A DNA stretch of 64,000 nucleotides from Serinus canaria (lineage: Eukaryota; Chordata; Aves; Passeriformes; Fringillidae): positions 48,964,205-49,028,204 of the forward strand of contig NC_066343.1 in assembly GCF_022539315.1 (NCBI RefSeq), given 5' to 3'. Of this stretch, positions 28,301 to 36,759 are shown piece after piece. Positions within the stretch are counted from its first letter, which is position 1, and every line of letters starts with the position of its first letter. The notes under the pieces were generated by a model. That model saw nothing but the letters and a program-made list of their open reading frames with translations, made no database searches and was not told the origin of the DNA. The translations under genes were made by a program, and so were the position numbers.

Positions 28301-31300
28301 TTGAATAGCATGGGTTTTTAAAGTTTTATTTCTTCTATGATTTTGAACATCATTGTGAGGCATCACTCATTCATATACATTGTGACTTGACTCAGTCCAA
28401 ATGTGACAGCTTATGCTTTAGGAAAGTAAGAGCTCAGAACCATTACCTGTTTCTATTTACTCTCTTGAAATGCACATATTCTTCCAACTTCTATGCAAAT
28501 GTAGAGCAAATACCTTCTTAGAATGGGTACCATGAATTGTGTCTTACTAATAGCAAAAATGATATTTTAGGGTTAGAACTCAGTAGCATATCTTCTGAAT
28601 GTCTCTTAAAGTCATTAAATGCATACCATTTTCAGTAGAGACTGTCTCCATATATTACTATTAAAACCCCATACATTAGTATTTTTTTTCTATGTACCTC
28701 TGCCTCAATTACAAGATCTCCTGAATAATGGATTAGATTAGTATGGTTAGAACCTATAGATCATAAATTCATGTTTTTACTAAGCTTAATTTCTCTACAT
28801 GTTTTTGCTTGTCTGAAGAAAAATACTTTGTCCTTTTAGCCAGAGAAGTGAAAGGTTTCAGATTCCTGGTAGATCTCTGTTTCTCTTAGTTGTAAAAGAG
28901 TGTTTTAATGTACTTGTTAACACATTTAACAGAAATCTAGTCAAGAGTTCTTGACCAAAGATACAATATATTAAGCACAGTAATATGTTGACATGGATAC
29001 AGAGTCTGTGAATGAGATGTTAACTTGGCACATGACAACTAAAGTTTAAATGGAAATGGCCTGCAGTTAGTGAGCTTTTTTTTTTTTATTATTTTCTGAA
29101 TTTAACGGTTAACTTTATTTAAACTTGGTAACACTGACTAAATTGTTGATTGCTCTATAGTGTGTTTCTCCACGTATATGCAGTTTATGTTGTCTTTAAG
29201 TGATGTGTAATCTATTACTGCACAGAGTCAGCAAACAATCCTTGTTTGATACAAAGTTTCTTTCTTAAGATGATGTAACTGGATTTGTCTTTAAGCTTAA
29301 CTTCTTCAGACCAAAAGGAATGTTGCGCTTGATTTCTCACTACTTCTTTTATTACTTTAGTCCCCTACATTTGACTCTTCTTCCTATCTGTCCTGCCTGA
29401 AACCCCAGAAAAAAATTACAAGATATAAGTATTTCAATAGAAAAATTACAAAAGTAGAAGCCTTTTTTCACAAATGAATGTGGGAAACAGGAAACTTTTT
29501 TGTTTACATTGTTTGTTCTAATTTCTTTATTTGATGTTGGTTCTTTCATGCTATGCTCTTCCCACCTGTTTGCTTTCAACAAAACTACAACAGATGTAAA
29601 ATAAAAAGCACTTCTTAGTCTGTCTAGTAAGTGGGTCCCATCCTTTCATCCATTGATCAGCTTAACTTTTGAGATACAATTACATTGTGTGCTTTGGCTT
29701 ATGCATTGTCAATTCAAGAGCTGCCATGTGCTATAACAGGAGCAGGCTTCCTGGGTGTGCCAGTGTGATGACAACATGGTTCAGAGACTCGAAACAGATT
29801 TCAAGATGACTCTTCAACAGCAGAGCACTCTGGAGCAGTGGGCTGCCTGGCTTGATAATGTAATGATGCAAGCATTGAAACCGTATGAAGGAAGACCCAG
29901 CTTTCCTAAAGCAGCACGGCAATTTCTGTTAAAATGGTCTTTCTACAGGTAGTATTTAATAGATTTTAAAATATTCTAACTATTCTATTAATTGCAGAAT
30001 TGTGCATTGTAATGAAGTTGACAAATCTAATATCAAACAGGGGCTTGGTACACATGAAAAACAAGTAGTTTTTTCAGAGGACTTCTGTTATTAACCTTGA
30101 ACTCAGGGCTATCAGCAAATGAACAGGGATCTAAATGGCCCTAGTTTATTGTTTTAAAGGCCATCTGAAAATGAATGCATGTGTAATTTTGTCCAGAATT
30201 ACAAACATATTATGAATTGTTTTGGTTAAAAAACTATGCAGTTAATAAGTCACTGTTGTTATTACTACTTACTAAAACATTGTGCATCAATGTTTATTAG
30301 ATAAGAAAGGCAAAAGCTGTTTTTAATATATGAAAAGAACATTAAGACAAGCATTTCATGTTAGCTGCTTATTGAAACAGTTATCAGAGTAAACCTTGTT
30401 CTTTGAACTTGACTGTAGCGACTGCTTGCTGAAGATACGAAGACATAATATGAACATAAAATAATTCTATTGTTTTTGAATTTTAAGTTTCAAAACGTTT
30501 TAAATTCTGTCAATTAAAAGTGTTGTTGTGGAAAGATTGACACAACAGACACTATTTAAGCAATAGTTTCTTTAAAAACAGATAGTTTTCTTGCCATTTC
30601 AGTTGTTTATGTTTTCAACAAAGTTTCTTCCAAGTTAAGTTTTACACTTGTTCAATTAGTGGTAGTTATGCATAGGTCAATGCAGTGGTAGGTATGAATA
30701 GGTCAACCAAAACCAAACCAGTGTGGTTATTTCCTATGTGGTGTTCAACAGTACATTCTGAAAAAGGAGAAAAGCAAATGATTGCCCTTTCCTGGTCATC
30801 CCTTTAAATCAGACATTTGAGGATGTTACTTTTGAGAATATTGGTTTTGAGGTGAAATGTCTGTCTAGATGGATAAATGTTAAAATGGCTGTGACATACA
30901 ATACATAAACATATATATATTTTTTATTTTCAAATAGCTCAATGGTGATTCGGGATTTAACCTTGCGCAGTGCTGCTAGCTTTGGCTCTTTTCATCTGAT
31001 CCGCTTGCTTTACGATGAATACATGTTTTACTTAGTAGAACATCGTGTTGCTCAGGCAACAGGAGAGACACCTATTGCAGTTATGGGAGAGGTAAGATAA
31101 TATGTAAGAGACTAGATTGATAGATTTAGTGATGAATCAGAGAAAGTGTTTTTGCACATTTTTAAGCGTGTATGTAGAATGGTCAGATGTTCTGCAGTAT
31201 TACAATAGACCGAGTTGCAAATATATACAGTGGTTTCAAACTTGTTTCACTGGTTCATTGTAAGAGGATTAAAATAACATTGAATTGTTAAAATCAGTTA

Positions 31301-34300
31301 TTTCTAAATGAACTTACTCTTTAATGAATCTGCACACAGATTCATATGCATAGTTTGAAAAATGTTGATCAACCTGCAACCATTTTCCACTTTTGAGACC
31401 TGACTATTTTATGTGAAAATAAGAAACAGCATAGTAATAGGAAAATGTTACTTCTATGGATCTGTTTACATACATTTATACATAATTCCCACACAAAATG
31501 TATACCCTTTTTGACATAAGAAGGCTGGTTTACATGCAGAATTTTGGCTTGTACAGACCTGTTCACAACATACCAGTGCAGGCATACATAGAGGTTTGCA
31601 ACACGTTTGATTTTCATACAGTTGTTTCAAAGACTATTGGCTTATAAAAGAAGATCTAGAGTCTCAAAACACAACTATTTTTTTAAACTCAGCTTTGGCA
31701 TTTGCAAGGCAAAGTTTCTCTTATCCCTCTTCTTTTCAGTAGTTTATCTGACCTTTTATTTTGAGTGAGACAGTTAGGAAAGCATGAACTGTCCCCAAAG
31801 AACAATGCTTCAAAGGTGCTGGAAAATGGATATATTTGAAAATATGCTAAGTTGTTAATAGGACAGATTTGTTACATTTTTACACTTGCGAGTCACTCTA
31901 TCATGTTCTGTGTTACCTATAAATTGCAGGTAATTTTGCTAGTTGAGTTGTCATTCTCCCCACAAGATATATTGATAGGCTTATTAAATATTATAAAGAG
32001 ATAATATATTTTCAGGAGAAGTTGGAAAGTGTCTCAGATTGCTTTGTCAAATTATTTTATATCATGTGTCATGACATGTTTTAGAAAAATAATTTTTCTG
32101 CTTAGTAGAAAGACCCACCGCCAGTATAGATGCTCTTACATCTCTTGCCTTATATTTGCAGAAAGTACTACACAAATATGCAGTTACTACATTCTTGTTG
32201 TCTCAGCAGACTTTATATGATAAAGTCATAAATGTAGCATAGCGTCTCTAAAAAGTTTACAAGGCTGAATATGGAAATACTGTGAGGGAGTAAGTATTGC
32301 AAAATTTTTGGAGGTGAGGGGCAGAATAGACGTAATACATGAAATGCATGTCTTCTTATGTTTCTGTGTATTCAATGGCTGAAATAAAATGAGGAAGATT
32401 ACAGTCCAACAAGCACTGCAATACAGTATAAACTGGTTGCAGCTGAGAAAAGTATTCTCATACTTCTCCCTTCCTCTTCTTCCACCCTTGGACACAGGTA
32501 TTGGCAAAATTTTTCTGGAAAAGTCTGGTATCATCATTCATGGCTATAAATGTATCTATCTAAACAATGTGCTTTTCATTTGATCTCCACTGGTGACATT
32601 TTACTCTTCCAAATTTCACAAAAGAGAAACAGAGGAAGGAAAGGGAAGAAGGTTTCTAACTTAAATGCAGCTTCTTTTAAAAGCTCTGGATTTTGATGTA
32701 AATCAGTTAACAGGTTATAAACGCTTTCTCAGCAGTGCCTTTCATCTGCCTTCCAGGTAGATTAACAGCACTGTGACATACTTCATTTTTGCTCAAGCAC
32801 AATTAAAATAGTGCCTGGGAAATTTTAAAGAGTTTTTTGTTATAATATTGGCAGTTCAGAATGAATATCCATTATAATTTATGGCTTTATAAGACACAGA
32901 AATAGCTCACTCCAAACAACAAAGGCCCTGAAAAGGCAATCTTTAAAAAAGTTGTAGTTCTCCATTCTAATTTTTGAGGGTTTACTTAGTGATAATTGTC
33001 TTAATAAGCACAAGACTAAAATGGAATGAGAAAATGTTTTGCTATGTATATGGCTGCAGCTAAGATCATGCATTTGAATGAATGCATCAAACCAGTGGAG
33101 CACAGATTTCCTACATCATAGATATTCTAAGTCCACATTTGCTTAAGACTGTGTCCATTTTTTAATTGTTTATTTTGCAGTTTGGTGATTTAAATGCTGT
33201 GTCCCCTGGAAATATGGATAAAGGTAAGTATTTTAGTATCTCCAGGGTATAATTCTGTTTAGAGCTAATGTGTCTCTGAGCAAAATAAATCCTTATGTTT
33301 TAAAAAACAGTCAAACAGAATTTAGAGCTATCATCCTATAAAGTATCCTATAGAGTATCCTATAAAGTATATGTATATGCTGAATGGATACACTGATATA
33401 ATACAATAGCTATGTCTATAGCTATGTAATATGCTACATGTAATAATGACTGGAATATCGCAGGGTTTGTTTTACAGTAAGAATATTTTGAAGATGTTAT
33501 TTTTGTCACAGAGAAGTACTCCAATTTTTATGCAAATTTTGTTATATCTAATAGGATGCAGTAGAGTAACAGCTGTGGAAAGAAAGACAAGATTATGCTT
33601 ATGGATATTTAACTGTAGTGAATGTTTTGCTAAGTAAAGAAGCAGAATTGTATGCAAGTTGTCAGGGAGCAATTAGTTCCTTAAATTCTCTTCCTGCCCT
33701 ATTTTGACATGCATTCTTATATTGACTACTTGAGTGATTTAGGGTGGTTTGACCTCAGAACTCAACGAGTGAATATAAGAATGTTTGTCAAAATTTGGGG
33801 TCAATTTGGGGTCAAGACCACAACTCTCCTCACCTCAATTTCCCTATCTGTCCCTAAAAGTAACAACTCTTGTTCCTCATGTTTAGGAAATGAGACATTT
33901 TGAAGTTAGCAATGTTTGTTACACCTTTTGAGATTGCAGGCTTTTTTTCCACATCAAAAGTGTGTAGCTCAAGTGATGAAACCTGAATCTATTTATCTAT
34001 TTGAGATAACAGTTGACTTTTTTTCCATTAAAATTTTAATTTTCAGTTTATGCTTTATCAGATTGCTCCCCTGTATTGCAACTATTACTTACAAAATAAA
34101 GAGCCTTTTATTAGAAACTTCTTGCTTTGTGGTAGTTACCTGCTGGTTTGTTTGTGCAGATGAGGGCAGCGAAGTTGAAAGTGAAATAGATGAAGAGCTG
34201 GATGAAAGTGGAGAGCCACAAGCTAAGAGGGAGAAAACTGAGCTAAACCAGGCATTCCAGGTGGGCTGCATGCAGCCAGTGCTTGAGAGTGGAGTACAGC

Positions 34301-34398
34301 AGAACCTCCTGAACCCAATTCATAATGAGCACATTGTTGCAACTACTCAGACTATCAGACAATGCAGTGCTACTGGAAATACATATACTGCAGTCTAA
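1107..34398 (+). CDS. RFX3: RFX3, regulatory factor X3 (3' part of the gene, 14 coding exons)
   Basis: This is a winged-helix transcription factor that binds X-box promoter elements and drives ciliary genes and endocrine-pancreas differentiation (family knowledge). Joined exons: 1107-1365, 12830-12904, 16980-17161, 17720-17839, 20310-20431, 21654-21766, 22544-22659, 23251-23405, 27772-27869, 28138-28287, 29740-29948, 30938-31091, 33181-33223 and 34160-34398. They give 677 codons plus TAA, equal to residues 73-749 of the mammalian protein. Order of domains: Gly/Ser/Thr-rich N-terminal region, RFX winged helix (about 184-258) with the [13 protein letters not shown] recognition segment, extended regions B and C, dimerisation region, acidic stretch, and C-terminus ending GNTYTAV. 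Every intron is GT-AG, phases match, and there is no lesion, so the gene looks functional. The start codon and promoter are upstream of the window. RFX1 and RFX2 are excluded by the N- and C-terminal sequences. Confidence 0.97.
1671..1742. repeat. Perfect 36-bp tandem duplication
   Basis: Two identical 36-bp units, 1671-1706 and 1707-1742, each starting GAGTGTAACTGTTAG. Lack of divergence suggests a recent replication-slippage event in the RFX3 intron. Copy number may vary between individuals. Confidence 0.95.
3186..3215. repeat. 11-bp tandem repeat, about 2.7 copies
   Basis: The unit TTTAAGCTCAG is repeated head to tail and then decays into TTTAAGCT. A short intronic minisatellite with no evident function. 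Confidence 0.85.
6501..7322 (-). mobile_element. CR1 LINE fragment, 3' part, antisense to RFX3
   Basis: The + strand starts with the reverse complement of the CR1 tail (ATAGAATCATAG) and continues through text typical of CR1 ends (cagggatggcaattccacag, then aagaatttcttcctaatatc). On the minus strand it encodes decayed CR1 ORF2 C-terminal text such as [19 protein letters not shown] and [10 protein letters not shown]. It is 5'-truncated, as most avian CR1 copies are, and carries frameshifts and stops. It is not an active element. Confidence 0.93.
9645..10578 (-). mobile_element. CR1 LINE fragment with decayed RT domain, antisense
   Basis: The minus strand encodes CR1 reverse-transcriptase text: [20 protein letters not shown], then [16 protein letters not shown] and the C-terminal [16 protein letters not shown]. 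The catalytic FADD box has become FADV, and the frame is broken. The 3' end near 9645 lacks a clean ATTCTATGAT tail. This is a dead, 5'-truncated copy inside the RFX3 intron. Confidence 0.9.
12830..12904 (+). CDS. RFX3: RFX3 coding exon, residues 159-183
   Basis: A 75-bp, phase-0 exon encoding [20 protein letters not shown] followed by LLNSH, just ahead of the DNA-binding domain. Acceptor TTATCAG, donor GTAAGT. Its length is a multiple of three, so skipping would keep the frame. Confidence 0.95.
12905..16979 (+). other. RFX3 intron, 4.1 kb
   Basis: AT-rich intron with a 14-bp tandem duplication at 13580-13607 (CTCATTATATATAA twice). The acceptor side has a T-run (16950-16960) and GTGATATAG. 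No transposon or extra exon recognised. Confidence 0.8.
16980..17161 (+). CDS. RFX3: RFX3 coding exon, first part of the RFX DNA-binding domain (residues 184-244)
   Basis: Starts [19 protein letters not shown] and ends [12 protein letters not shown] plus the first two bases of an Arg codon. This is the helical core of the RFX winged helix and appears unchanged from mammals as I remember them. Donor GTTTGT is slightly off consensus. Confidence 0.96.
17162..17719 (+). other. RFX3 intron, 558 bp
   Basis: A short AT-rich intron that splits the DNA-binding domain inside an Arg codon. Acceptor CCATAAAG. Nothing else seen. Confidence 0.85.
17720..17839 (+). CDS. RFX3: RFX3 coding exon, wing/recognition part of the DNA-binding domain (residues 244-284)
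   Basis: Encodes [20 protein letters not shown] and then [19 protein letters not shown]. The KYHYYGIRV motif is the wing that contacts the X-box half-site in RFX proteins (family knowledge). Donor GTAAAG. Confidence 0.96.
17840..20309 (+). other. RFX3 intron, 2.5 kb
   Basis: AT-rich intron ending in TATTTTTGCAG. No repeat family or RNA gene recognised. Short ORFs at 18018-18209, 18477-18665 (minus), 18793-18987 and 19991-20209 (minus) look like chance. Confidence 0.8.
20310..20431 (+). CDS. RFX3: RFX3 coding exon, residues 284-325
   Basis: Encodes [20 protein letters not shown] and then a Gln/His-rich stretch ending QSQHHQQFL. This is the linker between the DNA-binding and B domains. Donor GTACAA is weaker than its neighbours. 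Confidence 0.95.
20432..21653 (+). other. RFX3 intron, 1.2 kb
   Basis: AT-rich; its last bases include the 16-bp palindrome described at 21637-21652. No transposon recognised. Confidence 0.8.
21637..21652. promoter_or_regulatory. Perfect 16-bp palindrome resembling an RFX X-box
   Basis: TGTTGTCATGACAACA is its own reverse complement. Its core GTTGTC-AT-GACAAC differs from the X-box consensus (GTNRCC, 0-3 spacer, RGYAAC) by one base in each half. It overlaps the splice acceptor of the next RFX3 exon. The palindrome is seen directly; binding by RFX proteins is inference. Confidence 0.4.
21654..21766 (+). CDS. RFX3: RFX3 coding exon, residues 325-362 (region B)
   Basis: Encodes [20 protein letters not shown] then [17 protein letters not shown]. 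The donor GTATTT is poor, and the frame stays open for 64 more codons into the intron to a stop at 21959. Retention would give a product truncated after region B. Confidence 0.95.
21767..22543 (+). other. RFX3 intron, 777 bp
   Basis: AT-rich intron whose first 192 bases are open in the RFX3 frame. Acceptor TTTCATTTCTTCAG. No repeat recognised. Confidence 0.8.
22544..22659 (+). CDS. RFX3: RFX3 coding exon, residues 363-401
   Basis: Encodes [20 protein letters not shown] then [18 protein letters not shown]. The tail ([12 protein letters not shown]) differs from the mammalian Thr/Ser-rich version I remember, in a loop that is expected to vary. Donor GTCAGG is unusual but keeps the phase. Confidence 0.93.
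22660..23250 (+). other. RFX3 intron, 591 bp, with a CR1 remnant near the acceptor
   Basis: Contains an antisense CR1 3'-end fragment at 23108-23207, leaving only about 45 bases for the branch point and pyrimidine tract before the exon at 23251. Confidence 0.8.
23108..23207 (-). mobile_element. CR1 LINE 3'-end fragment, antisense
   Basis: The + strand reads CATGGAATCATAGAAACTTT followed by text matching the CR1 end (caactgttaacctagcactg, ccatgttagctgctaagcca). About 100 bp remains. It ends about 45 bp before an RFX3 coding exon. Confidence 0.85.
23251..23405 (+). CDS. RFX3: RFX3 coding exon, residues 401-453 (region C)
   Basis: Encodes [20 protein letters not shown], then [20 protein letters not shown] and [12 protein letters not shown]. 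Compared with the mammalian protein as I recall it, A-to-T, H-to-N and G-to-V changes lie in a normally well-kept block. Donor GTAAGT follows the first base of a Ser codon. Confidence 0.95.
23406..27771 (+). other. RFX3 intron, 4.4 kb
   Basis: AT-rich, with homopolymer T runs near 24016-24030 and 25393-25406. No transposon recognised; short ORFs at 24058-24297, 25351-25632 and on the minus strand at 27203-27463 look like chance. Acceptor CAATGCGCAG. Confidence 0.8.
27772..27869 (+). CDS. RFX3: RFX3 coding exon, residues 453-485
   Basis: Encodes [20 protein letters not shown] then [12 protein letters not shown]. Part of the extended dimerisation region shared by RFX1, RFX2 and RFX3. Donor GTAGAT is off consensus. 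Confidence 0.95.
28138..28287 (+). CDS. RFX3: RFX3 coding exon, residues 486-535 (dimerisation region)
   Basis: A 150-bp, phase-0 exon encoding [40 protein letters not shown] and [10 protein letters not shown]. Separated from the previous exon by a 268-bp intron in which I see nothing. Skipping would keep the frame. Confidence 0.96.
28288..29739 (+). other. RFX3 intron, 1.45 kb
   Basis: AT-rich intron with a T run near 29078-29088. No repeat or gene recognised. Acceptor GCTATAACAG. Confidence 0.8.
29740..29948 (+). CDS. RFX3: RFX3 coding exon, residues 536-605 (dimerisation region)
   Basis: Encodes [40 protein letters not shown] and on to [13 protein letters not shown] plus two bases of a Ser codon. 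Matches mammalian RFX3 as remembered. Donor GTAGTA. Confidence 0.96.
29949..30937 (+). other. RFX3 intron, 989 bp
   Basis: AT-rich with a degenerate 13-15-base direct repeat near 30676-30710 (around TAGGTCAA). No transposon or extra exon recognised. Confidence 0.8.
30938..31091 (+). CDS. RFX3: RFX3 coding exon, residues 605-656 (dimerisation region)
   Basis: Encodes [40 protein letters not shown] and [11 protein letters not shown]. End of the conserved RFX homology. Donor GTAAGA. Confidence 0.96.
31092..33180 (+). other. RFX3 intron, 2.1 kb
   Basis: AT-rich; no repeat family recognised. Minus-strand ORFs at 31369-31617, 32226-32537 and 32879-33103 have no recognisable content. Acceptor TATTTTGCAG. 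Confidence 0.8.
33181..33223 (+). CDS. RFX3: RFX3 micro-exon, residues 657-671
   Basis: A 43-bp exon encoding [14 protein letters not shown] plus one base of an Asp codon, with a strong pyrimidine tract before it and donor GTAAGT. Too short to show as an ORF. Skipping would shift the frame of the C-terminus. Confidence 0.93.
33224..34159 (+). other. RFX3 last intron, 936 bp
   Basis: AT-rich. Contains a 12-bp tandem repeat, three copies, at 33333-33368 (ATCCTATAAAGT type). Acceptor TTTGTTTGTGCAG. The frame of the last exon is open upstream from 33916 by chance. Confidence 0.85.
33333..33368. repeat. 12-bp tandem repeat, three copies
   Basis: Units ATCCTATAAAGT, ATCCTATAGAGT and ATCCTATAAAGT in a row; the middle one differs by one base. 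A short intronic minisatellite. Confidence 0.9.
34160..34398 (+). CDS. RFX3: RFX3 last coding exon, residues 671-749 and stop
   Basis: Starts [20 protein letters not shown], an acidic stretch, then [12 protein letters not shown], which could serve as a small basic patch. It ends with [17 protein letters not shown] and TAA at 34396-34398. The acidic and C-terminal parts differ from mammals at several sites, while the last 17 residues match as remembered. Confidence 0.96.
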
Positions 34399-35173
34399 TG
34401 TGAAACTTCCCCTGGCCTCTGACACACACCCCATTGCATTAGCTGTTTAGGTTTAATATGAAAAAGAAAAAAAAAAAAGGAGAAAAAGTCTGAAGGTTGA
34501 CTGTTGTCAAATGTAACTGTTCTGATCATTATTTTGTTGGAGTTGTTAAATGGAATGGGTGTACGTATTTTGCCAGGTCTGTTTAGAAACAAATTTTTGT
34601 AAATGAAATCATTTTACTTTGGCCACTCAATATGAAGCGGTTTCTTTGTATCAAATGCAAGGAAGATTTTTTCAAAGTTTAATGTTTTGTCCTCTTATAA
34701 TAATTTAATTTTTTTCATAGTTTTAAAAATATTTTAATGTTAATTATTAGTTATTATGCTGATTTCATATAGATAGGTTTTTAATTAGATGCACTTCTGT
34801 GAAATATCAAAAGAACTGTTTTCTTTGATTTACACTGGAGGCATACTTATTTGACAGCAGATGTATCAAATTTGTTATAAAAGGTGCTTTTCATCGTACT
34901 ACGAGAAGACACTATTTTGATAAAATTGTGAGTATTCAGGGGGATTTTTTTGTAATAATGCTGGAGGGTTGAGAAGATCTCCTCATTTCTTCCTGTGAGG
35001 AAGAAGCTGTTTAAAAGACAGAATTGTATCAGAATGTGGTAATCTGTATGGCATAATGTACCTAATTATCTGAACATGATGTAAACAATGCAAGCTTCTT
35101 TTAAAATCAACAGTTTCAGATATTATTTGCATACCAGTTCCTCTGTTTTGAGACTACTGATTCTATATGTGAG

Positions 35174-35208
35174 GCCACTGAACAGATTGCTTTTGATTGT
35201 TCAGTGGC
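35174..35208 (+). other. Perfect 11-bp inverted repeat in the RFX3 3' UTR
   Basis: GCCACTGAACA (35174-35184) and TGTTCAGTGGC (35198-35208) are exact reverse complements separated by 13 bases. In RNA this would form an 11-bp stem with a 13-nt loop. The pairing is seen; any role (protein binding, stability) is unknown. Confidence 0.6.
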
Positions 35209-36753
35209 ACTGTAGTTGTTAGAAACTGAAGCTAAAAAAGAAGTGACTTGATTATTGTTAATTTTAAGTGTATGTGCTACTTATGCTGAACTGGACATAC
35301 AGGAAAACATTCCATTTGGATGACTTTCTTCTATTCCAGGTCTTTTCCTACTAGTGGTTCAATCTGCTGCTCTTAGAAAAGATGATTTATAGAATGCAAG
35401 GAATGTAGCAACCTGCATCATTTTTCTTTCAAAAACATTTCCTTGTTGTTAAAGTGGATTTAAATTTTTACAAAAATAAGACAAGGCAGTGTAACTGGCA
35501 CACCTCACTTGTACCTATTCCCAATTGTGTAGAATTTGAATAGGTGGCTAGATGGACCATTGCCATTTAAGAATGTACATCAGGGATCATTGTACCTCGG
35601 CTATTACATGGTGCCTTAAACAGAACTGAAGCTAAGACTTAGTACTTTTTGTTATTCTTAACTCTTAAATTAATTCAACAAGGTGTGCCTGTCATTTTCA
35701 AATTCCCTAAGAAGTAAGGACAGGTTACACAGCCTTCAAAAGAATAAAAGGATTTTTTTATTATTAAATAATTTTAATATCCCTCTTAGAATGACAATAG
35801 ACCTATTTTTTCTCGTTTCTAGCTGGATTTCACTTTAATAGAAATAAAATTTGCTTGGGAATTTAGAAAGCAAAACTAGCTTTAATACCAACTTCAAATG
35901 TCAAAATAGATTGACCATAGTCCCAAGCATGATTATATATTTTCTAAACCCTTGCCTACTTTTAATTTTAAAAACTAAAAAGAAATAAATGAGCAGGTAC
36001 ATAATGCAGTGCATGTTTTCAATTTCTATATTTTGTGGTGTTTCAGCCAGATATTACATTTTAATGGTTAAATAATATCAGTTTATAGAGACCATATTAA
36101 TTGACATTAAAGAACTCAAAGTTTTTCTTCACAAACATTTCATTATGCAGACACATGAGTTTACTACACTGAAGTAGTGGAATTAAATAAGAAAAAAAAA
36201 TCCAAAATTAATGAGAACACAAAAAGATCAACTTTACAGGAAAGACTGTGTAAAAAAAATAGGATTCTTTTATTCTGGTTATCTAATGTGTCTGGAAATG
36301 ACTTTAAAATCATATATACCAAATGGGAGAAGAGCATGTAAAATGGAAGTGTATTTATAGCAAACAAGTTTGTTGCTAGAGTTTACATATGCTCCAAATA
36401 CAGCTGCACATAAACTAAAATGTCCTAACATTATTGGTGCACAAAAAAAAAATTTAATTCCTTTGCAGAATTGTGAACCCATCCAGCTCATTCTGTGTAG
36501 GCATAATTCCTACAAATGTCAGTAGATGGCTTTTGCCTCAGTAAAAAGTAAAAGTGACATTTATATTCATTATTTCTAAACTCATAAATGCACTGAATCT
36601 CATTATAGATTTTGTTGTCACATATATCGCTCAGTGTGTCCTGATTTTTCCTTAGAAATCAGCACATCTGTACCCTTCACCAAAAATGCTAAAACTAAGC
36701 TGTGATAAATATTTACTCCCCTTCATTGTGCATTATAAGATGTTTACAAGTAA

Positions 36754-36759
36754 AATAAA
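36754..36759 (+). terminator. Candidate internal poly(A) signal
   Basis: AATAAA within AAAATAAAGTG, followed within 20-30 bases by a T-rich run (caactttttttt). It would give a 3' UTR of about 2.4 kb. No transcript evidence is available. Confidence 0.45.

Noticed and set aside
33916..34398. 160-codon ORF as a separate gene
   Set aside because: Its 3' half is the last RFX3 exon; the upstream half is intron left open by chance, with a clear acceptor at 34157-34159.
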